Origin: Nocardioides lijunqiniae | GTDB taxonomy: Bacteria; Actinomycetota; Actinomycetes; Propionibacteriales; Nocardioidaceae | Direction: 5' to 3' | DNA: 64,000 nucleotides | Assembly: GCF_015024225.1 (NCBI RefSeq) | Contig: NZ_JACJGM010000031.1 | Coordinates: forward strand, 1-64,000 | Shown here: positions 33,731 through 43,530 of the stretch, one piece after another | How positions within the stretch are numbered: the first letter of the stretch is position 1 | Layout of the letters: each line of letters opens with the position of its first letter | Position numbers and translations under genes: made by a program | Notes under the pieces: model-generated | Told to the model about the DNA's origin: nothing | The model's database searches: none | Seen by the model: only the letters and a program-made list of their open reading frames with translations

Positions 33731-33774
33731 CGGCGGAGTGCCGTACTTCTGTCGGTCCTTGATGATCAAATGGC

Positions 33775-34539
33775 ATGGTGACAGCAGACGTTCGGCGAGC
33801 GGCGCTCGCATACCTGGGAAGCGGAGCAGATCCTCGCTTCAGTCGGCACTACGCCGTGGCCAATGTCGGGCAGCAGACCGGCTGCTCGGAGACCGAGGTG
33901 TGGGAGGCCCTCTGGGGGCTGGTGGGGGAGCGTCTCATCTACCTCGACACCGCAGGCCAGCAGTCGAGCACGGACAACTGGCGCTGGTGTCTCTCGGCCG
34001 ATGGCCGGAAGGTCATCAAGGGCGGCACCTGGGAGCCCCGCGACCCGGAGGGCTACCTCGCGCGGATCCGACGCGAGGTCCCTGACCTGGATGGGCTGGT
34101 CGAGCTCTACCTCGTCGAGGCCTTGCAGTCCTTCAACGGACGTTGCTACCTCGCGACGTCGGTCATGCTCGGCGTCGCTGCTGAGCGCGCCTTCCTCGTG
34201 ATGGCGGAGTCATACGCCGCCTCATCGGTGGCGGGCGCACCCGCCATTGCGAGAGAGCTCGCGAAGCCGCGCGGCAACTACTTCGCGCTCTGGACAGAGT
34301 TCCGCAAGCGCATCGAGCCCATCCGACAGGATTTGCCGAATGGGCTCGCCGATGCCCTCACGCTTGACGCCATCGCCGACCTGATCCGAACGACTCGCAA
34401 TGAAGTGGGCCATCCGACGGGGCGCCGAATCGACGAAGACACCGCTCGTGTCCACCTCACGATTGCGCCCGTCTACCTGCGCAAGATGCAGTTGCTCTCC
34501 GCCCACTTCGCTGGCACGCCCGCGGGAGAGAGCGCATGA
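33775..34539 (+). CDS. HEPN-motif protein, first gene of a putative defence operon
   Basis: 254 residues. The N-terminal ~80 residues resemble a winged-helix substrate or effector-binding domain (NVGQQTGCSETEVWEALWGL). The C-terminal half is helical and carries TTRNEVGHP, i.e. R208-N209-x3-H213, the Rx4H signature of HEPN ribonucleases with the usual polar residue after Arg. HEPN proteins are common RNase effectors in phage defence. Its stop overlaps the start of the PD-(D/E)XK gene (ATGA), so the two should be made together. A catalytic function is inferred from the motif only. Confidence 0.6.
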   Translation: MVTADVRRAALAYLGSGADPRFSRHYAVANVGQQTGCSETEVWEALWGLVGERLIYLDTAGQQSSTDNWRWCLSADGRKVIKGGTWEPRDPEGYLARIRREVPDLDGLVELYLVEALQSFNGRCYLATSVMLGVAAERAFLVMAESYAASSVAGAPAIARELAKPRGNYFALWTEFRKRIEPIRQDLPNGLADALTLDAIADLIRTTRNEVGHPTGRRIDEDTARVHLTIAPVYLRKMQLLSAHFAGTPAGESA

Positions 34540-36038
34540 GTCAGCTGCCGATCCCGGTCCACGTTGGCTTCGGGCCGCCGGCGTCGTGGGACGACATCGA
34601 GGCGCGGCAGAAGGAGGTCGGAGAGGACGCTGCTCCTTCGCTGCAACAGCGCCGCCCTGCACTCGCTCAGCCGGACCTGGATTGGGATGGCTTGGGCTTC
34701 GAGCCGCGTTGGGTGGGCTTCGACACCGCTGACTGCGTGGTGGCGCTCCACCCGAGCATCTACTCCGGACAAGGAGCCGACGAGTTCGACCGATTCCGTC
34801 AGGGGGCCGCGATTAGGGGCGAGACGGCGCTCGTTATCAGCCCGATCGGCAAGCTCAACGAAGGCGACACCCGAAGCATCTTCGGACCAAGTGACTCGAT
34901 CTACCTCGGTCAATTCAACTCTCGGATCAGCGGCGTGCCACTCGGCAAGGGCGCGAGTGTCCGCGCCGCCGATCATCTGGGCGACGCCGATGGCTTGCTC
35001 GCTCTTCGACTGCTGAGCTGCAACCCCGCCCCGTCTTGGTGGAAGCTGTCACTCGAAGGGATACCTGTCCAGGAGCACGGCGGATCGGCGTATCGCGCGG
35101 CACGTGACCAGCCGGCGCACCGCCCAGCACAGGGGAGCCTCGAGCCGATCATCGTGACCGAGCTCGGCGAGCCAGTTGTGGCCGCATGGGTCTCGCCCGA
35201 CGGCGTTGAGCGGCGCTACGTGGCGCCCTTCCAGACGCCCTGGCCGGTACTGCTGAAGTGGCTGCTTGAGCAGGGGATGCCAGAATTCGTACCCGGCGCA
35301 ATGCGCCGAGCACGGCGTCAACTTGCAAGCGACACCAGCCTGATGACGCGCCGCGAGCGGGAAGCGCGCTCGGCTCTCGTTGAGCTTGAGACTGACTACG
35401 CCACTCGATGGTCCGACCTTGAGCGCGAGCTTGAGGAGTCGCAGAGCGCGGCGTCCGTGGTGAGGGAGGGGCTGCTCTACGGCGCCGGTGGGGTGCTCGT
35501 CGACGCAGTACGAGCGGTGCTGGAGTCGGCCGACGTGGCGGTCGTGGATCTCGACGAGGAGCTTGGGGGCACCAAGAACGCCGACCTGTTGTGCAGCTAC
35601 GGCGGTCGCGTCCGGCTGGTCGAGGTCAAGTCCGCCAGCGGGCCCGCTCCGGAGCGCGCCTACCAGGACCTAGTTCGCCACCTCAGAGAGTGGCACCAGC
35701 TACCAGCCAGCACGCCGGTGGACGGTGGCGCGCTGGTGATTAACCACCAGCACCGGCTGGCACCGGGTGAGCGTAGGCAGAAGCCGTACGAGCGCCCGGA
35801 GTTCCTCGCTGCGCAGACGGAGCCCGTAATCACCACCCTGGCCCTCTTTGAGGCTTGGCGCGAAGAGGATGCGGACGCGGTCCGCCGGTTGCTATTTCAA
35901 GACTTGGCTGGACCTGCGAGGTCTTCCCTAGACGGCTTGGACGGCGACGTCGCGGAGCCTCCGATCAAGAGCGAGGCATCAGTCGACCGCAAGGGCAGAT
36001 GGTTGCAGCGCCGCCGCACCACTGCACCACCCGACTGA
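34536..36038 (+). CDS. PD-(D/E)XK-like nuclease protein, second gene of the putative defence operon
   Basis: 500 residues. Residues 1-250 are an unrecognised alpha/beta region. Residues 265-305 form a charged coiled coil (REREARSALVELETDYATRW). Residues 310-420 show a restriction-endonuclease core: VVDLDEELGGTKNADLL (D350), then VRLVEVKSASG (E363, K365). Very similar cores occur in orphan effectors of defence islands. It overlaps the HEPN gene by four bases and is followed after 159 non-coding bases by the helicase gene. Confidence 0.65.
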   Translation: MSQLPIPVHVGFGPPASWDDIEARQKEVGEDAAPSLQQRRPALAQPDLDWDGLGFEPRWVGFDTADCVVALHPSIYSGQGADEFDRFRQGAAIRGETALVISPIGKLNEGDTRSIFGPSDSIYLGQFNSRISGVPLGKGASVRAADHLGDADGLLALRLLSCNPAPSWWKLSLEGIPVQEHGGSAYRAARDQPAHRPAQGSLEPIIVTELGEPVVAAWVSPDGVERRYVAPFQTPWPVLLKWLLEQGMPEFVPGAMRRARRQLASDTSLMTRREREARSALVELETDYATRWSDLERELEESQSAASVVREGLLYGAGGVLVDAVRAVLESADVAVVDLDEELGGTKNADLLCSYGGRVRLVEVKSASGPAPERAYQDLVRHLREWHQLPASTPVDGGALVINHQHRLAPGERRQKPYERPEFLAAQTEPVITTLALFEAWREEDADAVRRLLFQDLAGPARSSLDGLDGDVAEPPIKSEASVDRKGRWLQRRRTTAPPD

Positions 36039-36197
36039 AACTTGTTGGCGCGCTGTCTTGCTTTTGCCATGCTGCACCTCCGCTACAAGACACACGACAA
36101 GCGCTTCCAAGCAATGATGTCCGCCCTCGCTCCCAACTGGCGCGAACTGGAGCGCGAGAGCCGGCATTCGACCGAACGACGGACGGGGAACTGATCC

Positions 36198-38774
36198 ATG
36201 GGTTTTCACGGCAAGACCAAGAAGGTCCAGCAGCAGTTCGACACGCCGGAGGAGATGTACCTCCGGGGGTCGCTGCCAAGGACGGCCGATGCGGTGAGCG
36301 GTCTGTGGATCCATCAGGGCGACGTGCTCCGAGCCTACGCCGAGGAGCATCAGGACACCTCTGACCTGGCGCTTGAGTTGCCGACTGGCACTGGCAAGAC
36401 GATGCCGGGGTTGCTCATCGCCGAGTGGGTGCGTCGCAAGGCCGAGGGGCCGGTGCTCTATGCGGCGCCGACGCGGCAGCTGGCCGACCAGGTGTTCACC
36501 ACGGCCAAGAACGAGGGAGTGCCCGCCCGGCTGCTCGTCGGGAGCCACCACAGCTGGAGCCCGACCGACGAGACCGACGTCGAGGGCGGTGAGGCGATCG
36601 CGATCACGACGTACAGCTCGATCTTTAACAGCCACCCGAAGCTGCCCGAGCCGCGCCTGATCGTGCTCGACGACGCCCACGCCGGCGAGCAGTTCGTCGG
36701 TGAGCACTACGGCATCACGATTCGCCGTCACGAGGCAGGGGCCGCCTACCTGACGGTGTTGAGCGCCCTGCGACCGTTCCTGTCTGGTCTCCAGATTCAG
36801 AGGCTCGAGGGTGCGCCGGACCCCGGGGCACACCATCAGGTACGCCTAATCCTGCCTGCGGTCGATCAGGGCGCGCTCTCCCAACTCGACACGGCCCTGT
36901 CGGGGCTCGGTGACTCCTTCAGGTTCCAGTTGGCCATGATCCGCGGTGGCCTCGCGTCCTGCTGCGTCTATCTCTCCTACGGCGGTATCCAGATCCGCCC
37001 GATGATCCCGCCCACGTTCGAGAATCGGGTGTTTGCTCGGGCCGGCCAACGGGTGTACCTCTCGGCGACTCTCGGATCCGGCGGTGAGCTCGAGCGAGCC
37101 TTCGGCCGCACCGAGATCACCCGCATGCCTCTGCCCAGCAAGACTCCACCTCGGTCGGGGCGGCGCCTCTTCGTCTTCCCGGACCTCGTCAAGGGCGGCG
37201 ATGCGGTCGGCCTCACCAAGAGCATCGTCGGCATCACGCACAAGGCGCTCGTGCTCAGTCAGACCACGACCGCGAATGCCGAGTCCGCGGCGCGCCAGCT
37301 CGCCGGCGACGGAGTTCCCGCGTTCGGCAGGGAAGTCGTAGAGCAAGGCCTCGCGACGTTCGCCAAATCGCCGACGGGAGTCCTGGGCCTCGCAAACCGG
37401 TACGACGGCATGGATTTGCCTGGCGACGACTGCCGGATCGTCGTACTCGGTGGAAAGCCGGACGCCGTCAGCCTGCAGGAGAAGTTTCTGTCCGAGCGGG
37501 CCGAGGCCAGCGCAGCGAATGCCGAGCGCCTGCGAACGAGAATCGTGCAAGGCGCTGGTCGCGCGACGCGCGGACCGAACGACTACGCAGTGGTGGTCGT
37601 CATCGGGTCAGACATCACTCGGTACTTCTCGCGCGTCGAGAACCAGACGGCGCTTGAGCCGGAGCTGCAGGCCGAGGTTCAGTTCGGCTGGGACAACAGC
37701 AAGGGTCACGAAGCCGCCGACATCTTGGCCAATGTCCGGACCTTCCTCGACCACGATGTCGAGTGGCGCGAGGGCGGTGAGCCCCTCGTTGCTGAGTTCC
37801 GCGAGGAGGCCGTGAAGGTTGCGGCGCCCGGTGCCGCCGCGCTCGGCGAGTCCGCTGAGCTGGAGGTCGAGGCATGGGAACTGGCTTTCAACGACGACTG
37901 GATCGCCGCCAGCCAAAAACTCGAGGACGCTGCTCGGGCGGTGGGCCAGGGTGGCGACGCCACCCGGGGGTACCGCGGGCTGCTGCTGTACCTGGCCGGC
38001 GTCTGGCTCAGCCTTGGCGCCGAGGGTGAGGCGCACCGCGCCCATGCCCGGGAACTCGTTCGCACCGCCGCGAGGGCGTCGACGCGGGGCACGTGGCTGA
38101 AGGAGATGAAGGAACTGCCTGATGCGGAGGAAGTGCCCCTCGCGGCCGCCGACGCGGTGGCAATCAACAATATCGTCGCCCGACTCACCGGGAACCTGAA
38201 GCCAAACAAGGTCAAGGAGAGGCTCGCGGAAATGCGCGATGCGCTTGGCCAGGAAGAGGCCACGCCCTACGAGGGTGCACTGACCACTCTCGGGCGTTTC
38301 CTCGGCGCGGAGGCGGCCAAGCCCGCCGGTCAGGGACGCTGTGACTCAGCCTGGCGCTGGGACTCTGCGATCTGGATGACGGTCGAGGCCAAGTCGGAGG
38401 AGCACTCCGACGGCCTATTGCCACTGAAGGACATCCGGCAGGCCAACACGCAGCTCGACCAGCTCGCGACGGATCAGGGCGTGGACCATGCGCCCGCCGG
38501 TAGCCCGACGATCATCGTTTCGGATCGCCTGACCGTCTCCCCCGAGCACGCGCCTGTCGCGAACCCGAACGTCTACTTGGCATCGACGGACGTAGTGAGT
38601 CAGATCGCCGGCGATGTTGAGGCGGTCTGGGCGGACTTGCTGGCCAGCGCCGCGAAGCACGAGGCCGTCCACGTCCTTCGGCGCCACGTGCAAGAGACGC
38701 TGGCAGAGAACGGCTGCCTACCGACGCAGGTCGTCGACCGACTGGCCCAAGAGCGCATTCGGCCAGGCGAATGA
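36198..38774 (+). CDS. DEAD/DEAH-type helicase with C-terminal PD-(D/E)XK-like nuclease
   Basis: 858 residues. Superfamily 2 motifs appear in order: Walker A LPTGTGKT (61-68), APTRQLADQ (Ia region, 90-98), VLDDAHAGE (Walker B, DDAH, 156-164), LSAT (288-291) and IVQGAGRATR (motif VI, 449-458). Residues 715-731 give a nuclease-like core, with CDSAWRW then TVEAKSEEH (D715, E729, K731). A helicase-nuclease of this type would translocate on and cut invading DNA. The context is three further genes in the same direction. I could not match it to Hachiman, Gabija, DISARM or BREX by eye. Confidence 0.75.
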   Translation: MGFHGKTKKVQQQFDTPEEMYLRGSLPRTADAVSGLWIHQGDVLRAYAEEHQDTSDLALELPTGTGKTMPGLLIAEWVRRKAEGPVLYAAPTRQLADQVFTTAKNEGVPARLLVGSHHSWSPTDETDVEGGEAIAITTYSSIFNSHPKLPEPRLIVLDDAHAGEQFVGEHYGITIRRHEAGAAYLTVLSALRPFLSGLQIQRLEGAPDPGAHHQVRLILPAVDQGALSQLDTALSGLGDSFRFQLAMIRGGLASCCVYLSYGGIQIRPMIPPTFENRVFARAGQRVYLSATLGSGGELERAFGRTEITRMPLPSKTPPRSGRRLFVFPDLVKGGDAVGLTKSIVGITHKALVLSQTTTANAESAARQLAGDGVPAFGREVVEQGLATFAKSPTGVLGLANRYDGMDLPGDDCRIVVLGGKPDAVSLQEKFLSERAEASAANAERLRTRIVQGAGRATRGPNDYAVVVVIGSDITRYFSRVENQTALEPELQAEVQFGWDNSKGHEAADILANVRTFLDHDVEWREGGEPLVAEFREEAVKVAAPGAAALGESAELEVEAWELAFNDDWIAASQKLEDAARAVGQGGDATRGYRGLLLYLAGVWLSLGAEGEAHRAHARELVRTAARASTRGTWLKEMKELPDAEEVPLAAADAVAINNIVARLTGNLKPNKVKERLAEMRDALGQEEATPYEGALTTLGRFLGAEAAKPAGQGRCDSAWRWDSAIWMTVEAKSEEHSDGLLPLKDIRQANTQLDQLATDQGVDHAPAGSPTIIVSDRLTVSPEHAPVANPNVYLASTDVVSQIAGDVEAVWADLLASAAKHEAVHVLRRHVQETLAENGCLPTQVVDRLAQERIRPGE

Positions 38775-38834
38775 TCCAGCGTATGGAACTGCCGGCACGG
38801 AACATCCAATCAGGTCGCAGAGGGGATCGACGAA

Positions 38835-39830
38835 GTGTCTGAGATGAACGTGATGCTGAGCACCCTGCACTTGGTATATCCGCCGGTGTCTAGCTACGAG
38901 GCTGACGGCGTCAAGGACGACCCCCAGGTTGAGGCGTTGCTTCGCACGAGCGACTTCTACGCCTTGGCGATGAGGTCCGAAGTGCACTTCGACGTCGAAA
39001 ACATCGAGACGAACGGTGACGTCTGGACCGTGCCTGTCTCGGGCGAGACGACTGACGGTCAGCCAATCGCCGACCACGTGGCTATCGACATCGAGGCCCT
39101 TGCCACATCGACGCTCGGTCACATGCCAGAGACGTTCACGGCCGACATCGGTCCGAAGTTCTTACGGTTTTGGCCGGGGGAGCAGGCGGCGGTAGAGGAC
39201 GGTGGCGTAGAGCCCTTCGAGTGGTTCACGACCGAGAAGCTCCTCCACGACAAGGGGCGCGGCGTCGCCGGGCTCAGTAGGCTAGATCAACACCGCGACT
39301 TCGCGACCTACGAGCTGCTGTATGTCGGCATCGCGAAGAAGGCCGACACGTTCAATCGGCTGTTCGAGCGGGCGCACCACGCGCGCCAGAAGATCCTCTC
39401 TGGCGAGTGGCCCCGCCGCTCAGGTGCGCGAGTGACCGACGAGCTCATCTTGTTCCCATTCCGCGTCGAGCCGACGATCTTCCGAACGATGGGGCCGGAG
39501 GGTGGGCCAACTGACACCTCTGACGACGCCTGGGCTGAGTACAGGAAGCGAGTCGTTGCCGACGCCGAGAAGGCCTTCGTCCATCTGCTCGATCCGCAGT
39601 ACAACGTCGAAAAGTTCGTCAGCTACCCGAAGGGGATCGATGGGCTATACGGCGGCGATCACCAGCGGTACGGCTACCTGATCGCCGAGAACATCACCTT
39701 CACGACTGCCAACGGCACCATGCATGGATCGCTGGATCCAGAGGCTGGCATGTTCGACGACTCGGCGGACTGGATATTGGTCTCAGGGGACGAGGTGCAA
39801 CTGATCCGCTGGTCGCAGAGCGACACCTGA
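38835..39830 (+). CDS. Possible GIY-YIG-like protein, fourth gene of the putative defence operon
   Basis: 331 residues from a GTG (an ATG three codons later is possible) with GAGGGG upstream. The centre reads YELLYVGIAKKADTFNRLF followed by ERAHHARQKIL, reminiscent of the YVG...R...H core of GIY-YIG nucleases. I cannot locate the catalytic Glu with confidence, so this is a suggestion. The C-terminus is beta-rich and ends VLVSGDEVQLIRWSQS-like. It begins 60 bases after the helicase gene and probably belongs to the same transcript. Confidence 0.55.
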   Translation: MSEMNVMLSTLHLVYPPVSSYEADGVKDDPQVEALLRTSDFYALAMRSEVHFDVENIETNGDVWTVPVSGETTDGQPIADHVAIDIEALATSTLGHMPETFTADIGPKFLRFWPGEQAAVEDGGVEPFEWFTTEKLLHDKGRGVAGLSRLDQHRDFATYELLYVGIAKKADTFNRLFERAHHARQKILSGEWPRRSGARVTDELILFPFRVEPTIFRTMGPEGGPTDTSDDAWAEYRKRVVADAEKAFVHLLDPQYNVEKFVSYPKGIDGLYGGDHQRYGYLIAENITFTTANGTMHGSLDPEAGMFDDSADWILVSGDEVQLIRWSQSDT

Positions 39831-39984
39831 ACCGGACTCACGACCTCGAGAGCGGTCAGTAGGGCGGTACGTCGCCTGCCGGCGCCTGGCCCCAATGGAA
39901 TTTCCGTCATGGCGAAGCGGTAGCCGCGAGGTGGATTCGGCAGCCGCAATCGCCCTTCGAACCTGGCCGCGGGCGGGTCACTAG

Positions 39985-40899
39985 ATGAAGGACGTTCTGC
40001 CCGAGTGGTATCAGCTGGAGGACGAGCAGCGGGCCGGTCTACTAGTCGACGCGATCATAGTTTTCGATACAAACTCGCTCCTTACGCTCTATCGACTGAG
40101 CGAGTCGGATCGCTCGCTAGTCATCGACTTACTCGAAGCCTTGAGCGATCGAATCTGGATTCCGCATCAGACGGCGTTCGAGTTTCACAAGAATCGACTT
40201 GAGGTAGTCCGGGAACAGTTAGAGGCGTATGAGGAGACTCGCGGCCGCATCGCAACTCTGCGCAAGCAGATCGTCGACTCTGTTCGATCGCATCCTGTCC
40301 TGAGTCAGTCCGAGATCAGAACTGAGATCAACGATCGGCTCTTAGCGCTTGAGCGATAGCTGGCAGATCAATTCGAGGAACGCCATCCTGCTGACATTCG
40401 CGAGCCTTATCGAACGGACGGTGTGCTCGACGTTGTGACTCGGCTTTTCAACGGGCGCGTGGGTCCGAAGCCAACTGTGGATGACGCGCTGCGCAAAGAG
40501 GCGCAGCGTCGAATAGACGACAAAATCCCTCCCGGATATGAGGATGCCAAGAAGCCAGTGCCCGATAGATATGGCGACTACCTTCTTTGGCGTGAAACCC
40601 TAGAGTATTGGGGCTCGGCCGGCAGAGGGCACCTCGGTGGGTTGATTCTAGTCAGTGAAGAGCAGAAGCCGGACTGGTGGCTGAAGGATGGTAAAGATCC
40701 GAAGAAGCAGCGATTGGTTCAGCCTCGGCCAGAGCTTGTTCGCGAAGCGGCCGATGTGGGCATTTCGCCGTTCTGGATGCTCAGTCTTCGACGTTTCTTC
40801 TCGCGAGGCGCAGGTTGGCTCGGTTGGGAAGACACGGAACTCGGTGAATTCTCTGCCATTGGTAGATCCGACGAGGATGAGACCGCAGCAGTCGATTAG
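39985..40899 (+). pseudogene. PIN-like (DUF4935) gene interrupted by an in-frame TAG
   Basis: The first 124 codons (IIVFDTNSLLTLYRLSE, WIPHQTAFEFHKNRLEVVRE) match the N-terminus of DUF4935 PIN-like proteins. A TAG at 40357-40359 follows LLALER, and the same frame then continues without a shift for 180 codons (YRTDGVLDVVTRLFNGRVG, YGDYLLWRETLEYWGSAGRG) with the expected family features. Base composition is clearly less GC-rich than the neighbours, a sign of recent transfer. One nonsense change has probably inactivated it. A sequencing error or a reinitiated two-piece protein are alternatives. Confidence 0.75.
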
Positions 40900-41139
40900 C
40901 TAGTGGTCGGCGCGAGTTCAGTACTGTGGAGTCGAGCCAGGCGCTTGACACGCTCAGCCGCTTTGCCGCAAGTGTGCAGATCCTCAAGCCGAGATTGACG
41001 GCCCTCGCCCTGGTCTGCGGCCATGGCTCTGCCGAGATTCGGCACGGTTGCACGGACCGGTGACGCACAGTCTACTCAGCCATCACGCGTGCTGGCGGAG
41101 GACGGCTCGACCTTCATTTCCGCGTTGGAGACGCGACGG

Positions 41140-41472
41140 TCAGCGCTTCGATTCGAAAGATTCGCGCACTTCGGCGGGGATCCGGCCCCGGTCGGGAACC
41201 TCGAAACCGTTAGAGCGAGCCCAGTCGCGGATCTCGGCTGGGCTCGTACCGGACTGCGATCGCTTACCGGTGGTTCCGGTCTTGCGTCCCACTTTGCGTG
41301 CTACGGAGATGTGGTCCTGCAAGAGGGCTCGGAAAGCATCCGCGTTCTTAGTGCTTAGATCAATCTCGTACGACGCGCCATCTAGGGCGAAGGAGACCGT
41401 CTCACCTTTCCCCGCAGTTATCTCCTTGCCATCGATGTCGTCAATCAACTGGGTGATCACTCGTTGTGCCAT
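41140..41472 (-). CDS. lsr2: Lsr2 family nucleoid-associated protein (xenogeneic silencer)
   Basis: 110 residues, the usual length. The N-terminal dimerisation domain (MAQRVITQLIDDIDGKEITA, FALDGASYEIDLSTKNADAF) and the C-terminal DNA-binding domain (SPAEIRDWARSNGFEVPDRG, ending RGRIPAEV with the AT-hook-like Arg-Gly-Arg) are both present. Lsr2 binds AT-rich DNA and silences foreign genes. Here it lies beside the AT-richer PIN-like gene and broken accessory genes, so a plasmid-borne copy could dampen the cost of carriage. Confidence 0.92.
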   Translation of the reverse strand: MAQRVITQLIDDIDGKEITAGKGETVSFALDGASYEIDLSTKNADAFRALLQDHISVARKVGRKTGTTGKRSQSGTSPAEIRDWARSNGFEVPDRGRIPAEVRESFESKR

Positions 41473-41560
41473 GTAGAGAACATAGCGGAACTAGTCGTAG
41501 ACGACTCACGCGCGATGAGCCTCTGCCGGTTCGCGCGTTCCCCCGTTTTGGTTCAGCGGG

Positions 41561-41767
41561 GTGCGCGATGTTCTCGCCGCCGCTCAGGCCTACGAGGTCC
41601 GCGAGCAGTTCGACGAGCCCGTCGGAGCCCGCACCATCGCCCACCGTGCGCGCGTCGAGCATGGCGCTACCTACGTCGCGCTCAACACGCGCGGGGGCCA
41701 CTCTCCGCGGGGCCAGCGTTTCGGCGTTCTTGAGACAGCTGAGGCGGAAGTGACTGCTGGCTACTAG
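41561..41767 (+). CDS. Short ORF or gene fragment, unrecognised
   Basis: 68 residues from a GTG (VRDVLAAAQAYEVREQFDEP, RTIAHRARVEHGATYVALNT). Codon third positions are strongly G/C, as in real genes. The length and the neighbouring pseudogene suggest a remnant. No motif was recognised. Confidence 0.35.
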   Translation: MRDVLAAAQAYEVREQFDEPVGARTIAHRARVEHGATYVALNTRGGHSPRGQRFGVLETAEAEVTAGY

Positions 41768-41899
41768 CGCATATTTGCTGACGCTTGCGCCAACCGGACC
41801 GGCGTGTCGTCCGTGGACCGGGGTGGGCCCGTGGTCGCCTGGAGGTCCCAGCGTGGGGACAAACGCCCCACACCGACTAGGCAACTGCGGGGGACAGTA

Positions 41900-43471
41900 A
41901 TGCGGTTCACGGACGAGTTCGGCGTGACACGCCACGACGACGACGACTGGTTCGACCAGGAGTGCACCGCCGACACCCTGCTATATGTTGACCCCTTCCT
42001 GGTGTTTGACGACACCGATCCCTTCTGGGCCGAAACCCATACCAAGCTGACCGAGTTCTTCGAGCTCGCTATGAGCTACGTAATCGAGTCTGGCGGAGTA
42101 AGGCGCTCGGCCCCCTGGCGCAAAGCCGAGCGGATGCTGACCTTCCCCGAGCCGAAGGAGTTCGCTCTCGGGTTGTCGATGGGTCACCGGGCAGGATCGG
42201 GTACAGGCGCCGACTTCGCACGCCGGATGGCGGAAGCCCTCGACATTCTGCACACCCACTAGATCAGCACCGTCAAGTACGTCGAGGCGTTCGCGCTGTT
42301 CTGCGACGGGATGGGCGTCGACCGGATCAGCGACTCCTTCTGCAACATCGTGAAGGGCGCGTTCATTGACTACACGCAGGAGGTGGTCGAGCGCCACGCG
42401 ATCCCGACCGAGAGCGTGGTCGTCAAGCACGCGTCCTGGACCACCAACGTCCGGTGGAACGACCTCCGAATCGACCTCCCGCGCAGCCCGGTCACCAAGG
42501 GTGGGGTCCTCTTGGTGCCCGAGCGGTTCTTGAAGGACACCCCCCGTGTCACGGCCGACGGCTTCTGTCTTGGGCTGAGGGCAACGAGGCCGACGTGCTG
42601 CGGGACGACTTGAACTACGAGCTGCAGAACAGCCTGAACCAGGGCCAGCGCAAGGCCGCAGGGCGCGCTGTTGCCCGAGCTCGGCCCGACATCGCGCTCA
42701 ACTATCTTGACGCACTGGAGGACACCGACCTCCAGCCGTACGACGTGGTGGAGGACCCGAAGCTCCTCGTCGGCTGGGCCGAGGCCGGTCGCGAAGCCGC
42801 CGTCGCCAACCCTGCAGCCGTGGGCCAGCCGCAGAGCGAGGATGAATTCCTGGCATGGGTGAAGACCCTGGCCGAGGAGTTCCGCGCTGCGGTCGAGGAC
42901 ACCGACCTGTGGAAGGTGCTGTGGAACGAGACCCTTACCCGGAACCGCGAGGAGAAGATCGTCCCGGCGGTGGCGGGCGCGAGGTGGGTGCAGCAGTGCA
43001 AGGCCGCCAACGTCGACATCAGCAACGAGCCCAATATGGGTAGGGGTCCGGTCGACTTCAAGTTCTCGGCGGGCTGGACCAAGCGGGCACGGCCACCGTC
43101 CCGGCCTCGACCGCATCATCGAGGCGGACTTCTACCGCACGAGCGGGAAGTTCTTCGAGTTCCTGGTTGACAAGGAGGTCGTCCGCAGCCTCAAGCTCGA
43201 CATCGTCGTGCAGATCAAGCGACTGAGCGACGAGGAGACCGCTGTGGAGCTTGGGGGCGACGCCGACGAGGACGAGAGCCTGGGCGCAGTGCTGGTGACC
43301 GGGGAAGTTGACGCGCCCGAAGCCCTGTTGGCGGGCATCGACCAGACCGACCAGCTGGATGCTCTCCTGGCGGCCCCGCCGGGCAGTAAGGAGCTGGACG
43401 AGCTCCTGGCCTCGCTGCCGGACGGCAAGGCGCTGGACGAACTCTTGGCGGGCTTCGACCTGCCGGAGTAG
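41900..43471 (+). pseudogene. Broken gene for a ~520-residue nuclease-like protein
   Basis: Translation from the ATG (GGGGGAC upstream) meets a TAG at 42260-42262 but continues sensibly in the same frame (STVKYVEAFALFCDGMGVDR, FCNIVKGAFIDYTQEVVERH). The reading frame then shifts near 42570 (SWAEGNEADVLRDDLNYELQ continues in another frame) and again near 43090 (IIEADFYRTSGKFFEFLVDK). Just before the last break is RGPVDFKFSAGWTKRA, where PD-(D/E)XK-type relatives place the Asp and go on to a ValGluValLys-like motif; that motif is missing here. One nonsense and two frameshift changes make it inactive. Confidence 0.75.
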
Positions 43472-43530
43472 TCGGCCGCTTCTAGACGCCAAGGAGGTCG
43501 CCTGCAACGAGGGCGGCATCCCTGACCCGT

